Of a DNA stretch of 14,011 nucleotides, positions 6,575 to 12,528 are shown in pieces. How positions within the stretch are numbered: the stretch's first letter is position 1; the number at the start of each line of letters is the position of its first letter. This stretch comes from an uncultured Oscillospiraceae bacterium (lineage in GTDB: Bacteria; Bacillota; Clostridia; Oscillospirales; Oscillospiraceae). Position numbers and translations under genes: made by a program. Location of the stretch: contig CAJTQP010000061.1 in the NCBI GenBank assembly GCA_910578575.1, forward strand, positions 1 through 14,011, written 5' to 3'. A model generated the notes under the pieces. That model ran no database searches, was not told the origin of the DNA, and saw only the letters and a list, made by a program, of their open reading frames with translations.

Positions 6575-6622
6575 CCTTCTTCCACGGTTCCGCCGCGACA
6601 CCTCCCTCTAGGAGGGAGGCTT
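6575..6622 (-). repeat. REP-like palindromic element forming the 3' end of the QueG-like gene
   Basis: The plus strand has CCTCCCTC (6602-6609), TAG, GAGGGAGG (6613-6620): a perfect 8-bp stem with a 3-nt loop. Next to it on the minus strand is GAGGTGTCGCGGCGGAACC followed by GTGG, which can form a second, weaker stem. The order 'CCTCCCT hairpin, GGTGGC, CGGCG..CCGTG' resembles a palindromic repeat I associate with gut Clostridia. The stop codon of the QueG-like gene lies inside the first stem. Confidence 0.6.
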
Positions 6623-7468
6623 TGGCTGCACACTACCGACTTTTGCTTCCTCCCACCACCCCAAATTCCGCACCAACGGCCCGATTCCCCGCCAAGCGAA
6701 GGCCCGATCCCCATACTTCCGCCGAAACGCCCGGTTACTCAAGTCCTCCAGTTCCCCTAGAGAGAGGGAACACAACAAGTTTTCCCGAAACTCCGGCAGC
6801 GGACTCAACGCCGCCTCCCGGTTGAACGGACAAGCCCGCTGGCACAGATCACAGCCCCACACCGTGGGGCTGTTTTTGATCTGCTCCGCCACCTCCGGGG
6901 ACAGCGCCCCCTTCTCCTGGGTCAGGGCGGAGAGGCATTTGCCAGGCTGAAAACCCTCCGCCCCCAGGGCCCCGGTGGGGCAGGCAGCCTGGCAGGCATG
7001 GCAGTGTTCCGGACAATGCCCAGGGGGTTCCCCCCGCGTCTCCGGCAACTGCAAATCCGTGAGGATGATGCCCAGAAAGAGATAGGAGCCATAGGGTGGC
7101 AGGATACGCAGCCCGTGGCGGCCCTGGAACCCCACCCCCGCCAGCTCCGCCACCGTCCGCTCCGGCACCGGGGAGTTATCCGCGCCGGGGACAAAAGTAC
7201 CACCAGGGTACCGTTCCTCCAGGGCCCCACACACCTGCCCCAAGCGCCGGGCCAGGACCCGGTGGTAGTCCTCCCCCCGGCAGTAGAGGGAGAGGTTGCC
7301 AGGGGTATCCCCGGCGTAGTAGGGGAAGGCGGCCACCAGCACCGTCTCTGCCCCAGGGCACAGGGCCGCAATATCCTGGGCCGCGCTTTCTGCCAAAAAC
7401 GGCCGGAGGCCGCTGAAGCGGACGGCACCCCATGCCGCCGCACCAGCGGCCTTCCAGATTTCATTCAT
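6608..7468 (-). CDS. Short QueG-like protein with double [4Fe-4S] cluster domain
   Basis: Epoxyqueuosine reductase QueG uses cobalamin and two [4Fe-4S] clusters for the last step of queuosine synthesis in tRNA. This 286-residue protein has the cluster region: Cys152/156/159/163 (HCPEHCHACQAACPTGAL), Cys178 (GKCLSAL), and Cys206/209/213 (WGCDLCQRACPFNRE). Asp97 in ADNSPVPER aligns with the VDSAP aspartate of QueG. It lacks the C-terminal HEAT-like repeats of full-length QueG (about 380 residues), and the usual GW.GKN.LLI is replaced by GFQGRHGLRIL, so the reaction may differ. The ATG (7468-7466) is favoured over a TTG at 7492 that overlaps the pnp stop. The last few residues (QPKPPS) are encoded by the palindromic repeat and may not be ancestral. 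It lies 20 bp after pnp, same strand, probably one transcript. Confidence 0.78.
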   Translation of the reverse strand: MNEIWKAAGAAAWGAVRFSGLRPFLAESAAQDIAALCPGAETVLVAAFPYYAGDTPGNLSLYCRGEDYHRVLARRLGQVCGALEERYPGGTFVPGADNSPVPERTVAELAGVGFQGRHGLRILPPYGSYLFLGIILTDLQLPETRGEPPGHCPEHCHACQAACPTGALGAEGFQPGKCLSALTQEKGALSPEVAEQIKNSPTVWGCDLCQRACPFNREAALSPLPEFRENLLCSLSLGELEDLSNRAFRRKYGDRAFAWRGIGPLVRNLGWWEEAKVGSVQPKPPS

Positions 7469-7488
7469 ATTGATACACTTGCCTGCGC

Positions 7489-9639
7489 TCAACCGTTGCG
7501 CTTGGCGTCTCTGGCCTCGATGGCGGCCAGCTCCCGCTGGGCGTCCCGGAGGGAGAGGTTCACGCGGCCCTTCTCGTCGATGTCGGTGACCTTCACCCAG
7601 ACCATATCGCCGATGTTTACCACGTCCTCGACTTTCTCCACCCGGCGCTCAGCCAGCTTGGAGATGTGGACCATGCCGTCCTTACCGGGGGCCAGCTCCA
7701 CGAAGGCGCCAAAGTTCAGGATACGCACCACCTTGCCGTAATACAGCATCCCGATCTCCGGGACGAACACGATGGTGTCGATCATCTTCTTGGCGGCGTC
7801 GCAGCAGGCGGCGTTCTCGGCGGAGATATAGATGGTGCCGTCGTCCTCGATGTCGATCTTTGCCCCGGAATCGGCGGTGATCTTCTGGATCACCTTGCCG
7901 CCGGAACCGATCACTTCCCGGATCTTGTCCGGGTCGATCTTCATGGTGAGCATTTTGGGGGCGAACTCAGAGACCTCAGGCCGGGGCTCCCGGATGCAGG
8001 GGAGCATCACCTCGTCCAGGATGGCACGCCGGGCGTCGCCGGTGGTCTCCAGGGCCTCCTTGATGATGGCGTGGGAGAGGCCGTCGTTCTTGATGTCCAT
8101 TTGGATGGCGGTGATACCGGTCTTGGTGCCGGCCACCTTGAAGTCCATCTCCCCGTGGAAGTCCTCCACCCCCTGGATGTCGATGAAGGTGGTGAAGGAG
8201 CCGTCGTCGTCCTGGATGAGGCCGCAGGAGATACCGGCCACCGGAGCGGAGATGGGCACACCGGCGTCCATCAGGGCCAGGGTGGAGCCGCAGATGGAGC
8301 CCTGGGAGGTGGAGCCGTTGGAGGACACCACCTCAGAGACCACCCGGATGGCGTAGGGGAAGTCGTCCACAGAGGGGATCACCGGGTCCAGGGCACGCTC
8401 GGCCAGGGCGCCGTGGCCTTTCTCCCGGCGGTTGACACTCCGGGCACCGCGGGCCTCGCCCACGGAGTAGGCGGGGAAGTTGTAGTGGTGCATATAGCGT
8501 TTTTCGGATTCCTCCCATATCGTATCCAGCTTCTGGCAGGCGGAGAGGGTATTCAGGGTGACCACGGACAGCACCTGGGTCTGGCCGCGGGTGAAGAGGG
8601 CGGAGCCGTGGACGCGGGGCAGCACCCCCACCTCGGAGGCCAGGGGACGGATCTCGTTCTTCTGGCGACCGTCTACCCGGTGGCCCTCCAGGAGCCAGGC
8701 CTTGACGATCTTCTTCTGGAACTTGTAGGTGATCTCCTCCAGGTACTGGTCCATTTCCGGGTACTCCTCCAGGAAGAGTTCATGCCAGTGGTCGATGAGG
8801 GCGTTCCAGCGCTCCTCCCGGACGTTCTTGTCGTCGGTGTCCATGGCGGCCTTGGCCTCCTCCATGGTGGCGGCCACGATCTTGTCAAAGAGCTCCTGGT
8901 CGAAGTCGGCGTGGTCGTAGGTCATCTTCTCCTTGCCGATCTCCGCCACGATGCCGTTGATATACTCCACCTGGGCACGGATTTCCTCATGGGCCTTCAC
9001 GATGGCCTCATACATGATGTCGTCGGGGAGCTGGTCGGCCCCGGCCTCGATCATCACCACCTTGGCCCCGGTGGCGGCCACGGTGAGGTCCAGCTTGGAG
9101 CTGTGCTTCTGCTCCTGGGTGGGGTTCATGACGATCTGCCCGTCCACATAGCCCACCTCCAGGCAGCCGATGGGGCCCGCCCAGGGGATGTTGGACACGG
9201 CCAGGCAGGCGGACACACCCACCATGGCGGCGGCCTCCGGGGAGCAGTCCCGATCCACACTCATGACGGTGCAGGTGACCACCACGTCGTTGCGGAAGTC
9301 GCCGGGGAAGAGGGGACGGATGGAGCGGTCGATGACGCGGGAGGCCAGGACGGCGGGAAGGGAGGGCTGGCCCTCCCGGCGCAGGAAGGAGCCGGGGATG
9401 CGGCCCACGGAATACAGCTTCTCCTCAAAGTCCACGGACAGGGGGAAGAAGTCCACCCCGTCTCTGGGGCGGGGGGCAGCGGTGACAGCCACCAGCACGC
9501 AGGTGTCGCCGTAGCGCACCATGGCGGAGGCGTTGGCCAGCTCCGCGATTTTGCCAAATTCCAGGGAGAAGGGGCGGCCGGCGATCTCGGTCTTGTAAAC
9601 GTGGTCGTTAAACTTCTTGTGGGTGATAATGGTTGACAT
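7489..9639 (-). CDS. pnp: Polyribonucleotide nucleotidyltransferase (PNPase)
   Basis: PNPase degrades RNA 3' to 5' with phosphate, releasing nucleoside diphosphates; it is a homotrimer and can join the RNA degradosome. The 716-residue protein has the complete architecture: two RNase PH-like halves joined by a helical linker, a KH domain (about 563-622, IGSGGKVIQKI) and an S1 domain (about 628-700, GKVVRILNFGAFVEL and GMVHISKL). The active-site Asp493, Asp499 and Lys501 (VEDFHGEMDFK) match E. coli D486, D492 and K494, and FLRREGQPS (85-93) and GSTSQGSICGSTLALMDAG (442-460) are present. The ATG at 9639 follows AAAGGAGACTGCATCT and begins MSTIITHKKF, as expected; an open frame further upstream to 9801 is coincidental. 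It follows rpsO, the usual neighbour. Confidence 0.97.
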   Translation of the reverse strand: MSTIITHKKFNDHVYKTEIAGRPFSLEFGKIAELANASAMVRYGDTCVLVAVTAAPRPRDGVDFFPLSVDFEEKLYSVGRIPGSFLRREGQPSLPAVLASRVIDRSIRPLFPGDFRNDVVVTCTVMSVDRDCSPEAAAMVGVSACLAVSNIPWAGPIGCLEVGYVDGQIVMNPTQEQKHSSKLDLTVAATGAKVVMIEAGADQLPDDIMYEAIVKAHEEIRAQVEYINGIVAEIGKEKMTYDHADFDQELFDKIVAATMEEAKAAMDTDDKNVREERWNALIDHWHELFLEEYPEMDQYLEEITYKFQKKIVKAWLLEGHRVDGRQKNEIRPLASEVGVLPRVHGSALFTRGQTQVLSVVTLNTLSACQKLDTIWEESEKRYMHHYNFPAYSVGEARGARSVNRREKGHGALAERALDPVIPSVDDFPYAIRVVSEVVSSNGSTSQGSICGSTLALMDAGVPISAPVAGISCGLIQDDDGSFTTFIDIQGVEDFHGEMDFKVAGTKTGITAIQMDIKNDGLSHAIIKEALETTGDARRAILDEVMLPCIREPRPEVSEFAPKMLTMKIDPDKIREVIGSGGKVIQKITADSGAKIDIEDDGTIYISAENAACCDAAKKMIDTIVFVPEIGMLYYGKVVRILNFGAFVELAPGKDGMVHISKLAERRVEKVEDVVNIGDMVWVKVTDIDEKGRVNLSLRDAQRELAAIEARDAKRNG

Positions 9640-9733
9640 AGATGCAGTCTCCTTTCTAAAAGACATGGTGGGGGAGGCATCCGTATTTAGCACTTGAAGG
9701 CATGTCCGCAGGGCGGGCACACGTTCAAAGGCT

Positions 9734-9759
9734 AAACCAGGGGCGCTCCCCCAAGGTTT
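9734..9759 (-). promoter_or_regulatory. Hairpin in the pnp leader
   Basis: AAACC (9734-9738) and GGGG (9740-9743) pair with CCCC (9749-9752) and GGTTT (9755-9759), a 9-bp imperfect stem with a 5-nt loop. In E. coli a leader hairpin cut by RNase III mediates PNPase autocontrol; whether this one does is unknown. I see no convincing separate pnp promoter, so pnp may depend on readthrough from rpsO. Confidence 0.35.
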
Positions 9760-9769
9760 GGGGCCTATG

Positions 9770-9810
9770 GGGAAAAGGGACGGTGCAGCTTTTGTCCACA
9801 CCGCCCCTTT
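9770..9810 (-). terminator. Terminator-like hairpin between rpsO and pnp
   Basis: On the minus strand AAAGGGGCGGTG (9810-9799) pairs with CACCGTCCCTTT (9785-9774), 12 bp with one G-T pair, followed by TTCCCC. The T-run is short, so it may be a partial terminator or an RNase processing site that sets the rpsO:pnp ratio. Confidence 0.7.
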
Positions 9811-9823
9811 ATAATAGGCAAAA

Positions 9824-10090
9824 TTACTTACGAATACCCAGCTTGGCGATGAGGGTACGATAGCGCTCGATGTCCTTCTTGGCCAGATAATCCAGCAGCT
9901 TGCGGCGCTTACCGATCATCTTGTACAGGCCGCGGCGGCTGTGGTTGTCGTGGATATGGACCTTCAGGTGCTGGGTGAGCTCGTTGATACGGGCGGTGAG
10001 GATGGCGATCTGCACCTCAGGGGAGCCGGTGTCGGTCTCATGGGTGCGGTTGGCCTCGATCACGGCGTTTTTCTCGTCTTTACGGATCAT
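9824..10090 (-). CDS. rpsO: 30S ribosomal protein S15
   Basis: S15 binds 16S rRNA early and organises the platform of the small subunit. The start at 10090 gives MIRKDEKNAVI and 88 residues, the standard length; it follows AAAGGTGGAACACTTCC. Family motifs are complete: HETDTGSPEVQIA (RNA-binding loop), INELTQHLKVHIHDNHSRRGL, and the KRRKLLDYLAKKDIERY segment ending in LGIRK. An in-frame ATG ten codons upstream is not supported. It is first in a minus-strand run with pnp and the QueG-like gene and has a strong promoter about 130 bases upstream. Confidence 0.97.
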   Translation of the reverse strand: MIRKDEKNAVIEANRTHETDTGSPEVQIAILTARINELTQHLKVHIHDNHSRRGLYKMIGKRRKLLDYLAKKDIERYRTLIAKLGIRK

Positions 10091-10216
10091 GGAAGTGTTC
10101 CACCTTTCAAAATTTGCCACTGACCGGGTGGCGGGTGGGGGAACCCCCTGGAAAGCAGGCGCTTATCCCGAAACTCAGTCAGGGTAGAGTCAAAGCTCAC
10201 GCAGGCCGCGCAAGCG
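10091..10216 (-). promoter_or_regulatory. rpsO 5' leader with hairpins, candidate S15 autoregulatory RNA
   Basis: The predicted leader is about 125 nt. It contains GCCAC/GTGGC (10132-10128 with 10120-10116, 7-nt loop) just before the ribosome binding site, GGGGG/CCCCC (10148-10144 with 10141-10137), and a possible GACTC/GAGTT stem further up. S15 is known to repress its own translation through structured leaders in several bacteria, with different structures in different lineages. I cannot assign this leader to a known class. Confidence 0.35.
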
Positions 10217-10222
10217 TTTTAT

Positions 10223-10251
10223 AGTATACCACGGAAGTTACAAATTGTAAA
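10223..10251 (-). promoter_or_regulatory. Promoter of rpsO
   Basis: On the minus strand TTTACA (10251-10246) and TATACT (10228-10223) are exactly 17 bp apart, each with five of six consensus bases. This is a strong vegetative promoter. Confidence 0.85.
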
Positions 10252-10302
10252 GAAAATTTTTGGTAGGACTTTTGTGGGGGTGCGCCTCACGGTTCATACG
10301 GG

Positions 10303-10599
10303 TCAGCCGGTTACATCCATGATATACTTATCATCAATCTCGCTGATTTCCAGGCCCATCAGAAGGCCCACACGAAAGCCGTACAAGAACCGCTCCATGG
10401 TGTCGATGGTACTGCAATGAAACGCAGCGTCCTCGTAGCGTTCAAACGCTGTGATCTGTTCAGAAGAAAGCGTTTCTCGAAGCACTTTTTCCGCTGCGGC
10501 AAGGGCCTCCGCTTCCCTGCGATACTTTGACGCCTTTTCCATTGACCGGCAATCGGGCATCAATTCTCCATAATATAGCTTTTCCAACATGCTGGGCAT
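10303..10599 (-). CDS. Small protein of unknown function, DUF6809-like
   Basis: The 98-residue product (MPSMLEKLYYGELMPD...) contains LEKLYYGE near the start and TMERFLYGFRVGLLMGLEI near the end. This resembles the DUF6809 family of small Firmicute proteins, which often end in ERFIYGFRLG. No catalytic motif, signal peptide or clear membrane span is present; it is likely a soluble helical protein. The ATG at 10599 is preceded by AAGGAAG with an 8-base gap; a GTG three codons upstream is less likely. It is divergent from a ribbon-helix-helix regulator and shares with it a control region holding an inverted repeat. Its codons are AT-richer than the neighbouring rpsO, suggesting acquisition. Function unknown. 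Confidence 0.7.
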   Translation of the reverse strand: MPSMLEKLYYGELMPDCRSMEKASKYRREAEALAAAEKVLRETLSSEQITAFERYEDAAFHCSTIDTMERFLYGFRVGLLMGLEISEIDDKYIMDVTG

Positions 10600-10656
10600 T
10601 TTCTGCACTTCCTTATGATTTATTTATGTGGTGTACCGGACACAAACGACGTCGGA

Positions 10657-10705
10657 TTGACACCATCTTGTGGGTCATTTTATCACATCCTCAAACTGGT
10701 GTCAA
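10657..10705. promoter_or_regulatory. Inverted-repeat operator with a minus-strand promoter for the DUF6809-like gene
   Basis: ATTGACACCA (10656-10665) and TGGTGTCAAT (10697-10706) are perfect 10-bp inverted copies. On the minus strand the right copy contains TTGACA (10705-10700), 17 bp from TAAAAT (10682-10677), a near-consensus promoter for the DUF6809-like gene. The left copy carries TTGACA on the plus strand, with a weak TATCAC 18 bp on (10681-10686). A repressor bound to both arms would cover the promoter. Confidence 0.7.
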
Positions 10706-10714
10706 TAAGATGTC

Positions 10715-10743
10715 TTTACTTGTCGTACAAAAAGCGTCATAAT
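10715..10743 (+). promoter_or_regulatory. Promoter of the ribbon-helix-helix gene
   Basis: TTTACT (10715-10720) and CATAAT (10738-10743) are 17 bp apart, about 20 bases before the start codon. It lies next to the right arm of the inverted repeat, so the encoded regulator could repress its own gene. Confidence 0.55.
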
Positions 10744-10765
10744 AGCACCAAAAGGAGGCTTCCCT

Positions 10766-10942
10766 ATGAGCAGAAATGACCCCTACACGCGATATGACCA
10801 AACCCGTTTTACGATGCGGATCAACTCCGAATTGTTGGAACGCATCAAGATAGAAGCGGAAAAGAACAAGCGTTCCGCAGCAAAAGAGATCGAATACATC
10901 TTGGAAAAACACGTCAATGCCTTACCCAAAGATGAACCGTGA
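10766..10942 (+). CDS. Arc-type ribbon-helix-helix DNA-binding protein (58 aa)
   Basis: This short gene follows a strong site, AAAAGGAGGCTTCCCT, and ends at TGA 10940-10942. It encodes MSRNDPYTRYDQ then the Arc/MetJ pattern: strand TRFTMRIN (13-20), helix SELLERIKIEAEKN (21-34), turn KRSAAK, helix EIEYILEKHV (41-50). The family binds DNA as a dimer through the paired beta-strand, usually at inverted or direct repeats, and often acts as an antitoxin or autorepressor. Its likely target is the 10-bp inverted repeat between it and the divergent DUF6809-like gene. The gene is AT-richer than the housekeeping genes nearby. A toxin partner is not obvious; whether the DUF6809-like protein is one is open. 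Confidence 0.85.
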   Translation: MSRNDPYTRYDQTRFTMRINSELLERIKIEAEKNKRSAAKEIEYILEKHVNALPKDEP

Positions 10943-10969
10943 AAACTTTGTTCTCCCCCAGCGCAGTGA

Positions 10970-10998
10970 TTGACAAACCCGATGAGATGCGCTAGAAT
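10970..10998 (+). promoter_or_regulatory. Promoter of tRNA-Arg
   Basis: TTGACA (10970-10975) and TAGAAT (10993-10998) are 17 bp apart, near-perfect consensus, with the mature tRNA beginning 13 bases later. The G/C-rich GGAGCGC after the -10 box is typical of stable-RNA promoters. Confidence 0.9.
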
Positions 10999-11011
10999 AA
11001 GGAGCGCAAAT

Positions 11012-11089
11012 GCCCATGTAGCTCAGTTTGGATAGAGCGACCGCCTCCTAAGCGGTAGGCCAGAGGTTCGAGTCCTCCCATGGGTGCCA
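11012..11089 (+). tRNA. tRNA-Arg (anticodon CCT)
   Basis: The cloverleaf is complete. The acceptor GCCCATG pairs with CATGGGT (first pair G-T). The D-arm is GCTC/GAGC. The anticodon stem ACCGC/GCGGT closes loop CTCCTAA with anticodon CCT, reading AGG. The T-arm is GAGG, TTCGAGT, CCTC. Discriminator G is followed by an encoded CCA. Its 3' end is the probable insertion point of the element whose integrase gene lies 324 bp away and points toward it; tRNA 3' ends are the classic targets of tyrosine integrases. Confidence 0.95.
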
Positions 11090-11090
11090 A

Positions 11091-11136
11091 AAAAGGCCCG
11101 AAATCAGCGCGTTTTTGCTGATTTTGGGCCTTTTTT
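11091..11136 (+). terminator. Terminator of tRNA-Arg (possibly bidirectional)
   Basis: GGCCC (11095-11099), a G-T pair and AAATCAGC (11101-11108) match GCTGATTT (11117-11124) and GGGCC (11126-11130): a 14-bp stem with an 8-nt loop and six Ts after it. An A-run before the stem lets it work from the minus side too, stopping integrase transcripts. Confidence 0.92.
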
Positions 11137-11180
11137 CTTCGGAAAACTCCAAAATTGGAAATTCGCAAGGGAGAAAGGTT

Positions 11181-11360
11181 TGTTAGCAGGGGACGGGTTT
11201 TGTTAGCAAGGGGGAGACTTGGCAGATTGAACGCCTGACTTTTTGTGTGCTCTCCCTGCCATGCGCTTGCTAACATTGTTAGCAGGATTTTTCCGGATTT
11301 CTCACGATTTTGCCCCTCCCTGCTAACACGGCAGAAAAGTCAGGGTGAATCCTGCTAACA
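11181..11360. repeat. Six copies of TGTTAGCA(G/A)G, probable integrase arm-type sites
   Basis: Forward copies are at 11181-11190, 11201-11210 and 11277-11286; reverse copies (C(T/C)TGCTAACA) at 11266-11275, 11319-11328 and 11351-11360. Eight of ten bases are invariant. The two middle copies form the palindrome GCTAACATTGTTAGC (11269-11283). Spacing of 20, 11 and 32 bp keeps pairs near the same DNA face. The array lies between the tRNA and the integrase gene, where lambda-like integrases have arm sites bound by their N-terminal domain; this integrase has such a domain. Role inferred; repeats seen directly. Confidence 0.85.
11234..11344. repeat. 10-bp inverted repeat CCTGACTTTT / AAAAGTCAGG within the putative attachment region
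   Basis: CCTGACTTTT (11234-11243) and AAAAGTCAGG (11335-11344) are perfect inverted copies, interleaved with the TGTTAGCA array. They could be sites for a second protein such as one of the excisionase-like HTH proteins, or arms of a large cruciform. No gene is present in 11140-11412. Confidence 0.55.
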
Positions 11361-11412
11361 AGAAAAGGGAACGACGCGGGTTCGATCTCGTTCATTTGTG
11401 AATTTCCACAAA

Positions 11413-12528
11413 TTACAGCGCCTGTGCCAGGGTTTTGAGCACCCCCGCCATTTCCGGTGACCCGGCCAGCAGGGACAGGAGCAGGCCGTTGTCCGCAATC
11501 AGCTTGCTGAATGCCCGGTTAATAACCGCCCCTTCTACAGGGGTGCCAGAGGATGAGGCGAACACAAGCCCATAGTCGGTGTATTCCTCCCCCAGCAGTT
11601 CCTTCAACTCGTCGATCTCCCGTCGCCGTTCCTCTAACATTTCAGCCACCGCCTTGGGAAGAAATATCTTCCGTACACTGGTTTTCGTCTTAGGAGATTT
11701 CAGTACCAGGACCGTGTGCCCGCAGGCAAAGACGGCGGGGAAGCGCCGCTTGATCCCCTGCTGGTCGATCTGCGCCAGGGCATCCCTGGAAACCCGTTGC
11801 AGCTCCTTGTCCACATAAATGGAGGCCGAGCCATTGTCGATGCTCTCCGGGGAGATATCCACACAGTCCCAAGTGAGGCCCAGCATTTCTCCCATCCGCA
11901 GGGAGCAGGAAAACGCCAGGTTCAGGGCCAGACGGAGCATGTCGTTCTCGCAGAGGTCAATGGCCTTGAACAGGGTCTCCGCGTCCCAGATTTCCCGTTC
12001 CTTCTTTTCGTACTTTGGCAGGGTCGCGTTCTGGACGGGATTACGGGCCATCAGCTCCCACTTCACCGCCTGATTGAAGGCGCTGCGGAGGATTTTGTGA
12101 ATCTCTCGAATCGTGTGGGTGGAGATAAACTTGGCTTCGCCCGTCTCATAAGGCCGCTGCTTTGCTCTCGTGGTTTGGAGCTTTTGATAAAAGCGGTCCA
12201 TCATGCGGGGGGTGATATCATCCAGCTTCGTATCACCAAGCAGGGGGAGGATGTAGTTGTCGATCAACCCCCTGTGGCCCTCATAGGTAGAAGGGGCCCA
12301 GGTGTTCGCGCCGTAGATGGAGACGTATTCCTCCAACAGATGGGCCAGTGTGGTGGCAGAGGGTGCGATGAAGGTCCCTTCGGCCAGTTGATGCTCCACC
12401 TCGGCCTTCCGCTTCTTCGCCTGCGCGTGGGTATCAAAGCTCTCCCACTTTTGACGGCGTTCTCCGTTCTCGTCTGTGATCCAGTAGGCCACAGAATACT
12501 TGCTCTTTCGCTTGATGATGCTTGCCAT
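11413..12528 (-). CDS. Tyrosine-type site-specific integrase with internal deletion of the catalytic core
   Basis: Residues 1-55 (RKSKYSVAYWITDENGERRQ, then W..F.T...A) form an AP2-like arm-binding domain; 60-165 is the SAM-like core-binding domain; 180 onward begins the catalytic domain with Arg211 in SCSLRMGEMLGLTW and Lys282 in SPKTKTSVRKIFLP. After INRAFSKLIADNGL (336-349) one expects HxLRH, a later H/W and the nucleophilic Tyr, spread over about 80-100 residues. Instead the sequence runs straight into LLSLLAGSPEMAGVLKTLAQ, which looks like the C-terminal tail of this Tn916-like group. At 371 residues it is shorter than typical relatives. It should bind DNA but not cut it. The ATG overlaps the stop of the upstream HTH gene (TAATG) behind AAGGAGG, suggesting translational coupling. 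Confidence 0.9.
   Translation of the reverse strand: MASIIKRKSKYSVAYWITDENGERRQKWESFDTHAQAKKRKAEVEHQLAEGTFIAPSATTLAHLLEEYVSIYGANTWAPSTYEGHRGLIDNYILPLLGDTKLDDITPRMMDRFYQKLQTTRAKQRPYETGEAKFISTHTIREIHKILRSAFNQAVKWELMARNPVQNATLPKYEKKEREIWDAETLFKAIDLCENDMLRLALNLAFSCSLRMGEMLGLTWDCVDISPESIDNGSASIYVDKELQRVSRDALAQIDQQGIKRRFPAVFACGHTVLVLKSPKTKTSVRKIFLPKAVAEMLEERRREIDELKELLGEEYTDYGLVFASSSGTPVEGAVINRAFSKLIADNGLLLSLLAGSPEMAGVLKTLAQAL

Noticed and set aside
7666..9636. Very long plus-strand open frame opposite pnp
   Set aside because: It is rich in Gly, His, Val and Leu, the typical complement shadow of a GC-rich gene, and matches no family.
9640..9801. Open frame extending PNPase 54 residues upstream
   Set aside because: The extension runs through the rpsO terminator and leader hairpin, has no ribosome binding site at its start, and the internal ATG with AAAGGAG gives the normal PNPase N-terminus.
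10303..10942. Calling the DUF6809-like/RHH pair a proven toxin-antitoxin system
   Set aside because: The genes are divergent rather than in one operon and the DUF6809-like protein has no toxin motif; only a hypothesis is justified.
11181..11360. CRISPR array or plasmid iterons for the TGTTAGCA repeats
   Set aside because: Copies are only 10 bp, in both orientations, with irregular spacing, and no cas or replication-initiator gene is near.
11379..11391. GGTTCGA at about 11379-11385 resembling a tRNA T-loop, possible relic of an attachment site
   Set aside because: Only seven bases match the tRNA T-arm and no flanking stem or acceptor sequence is present.
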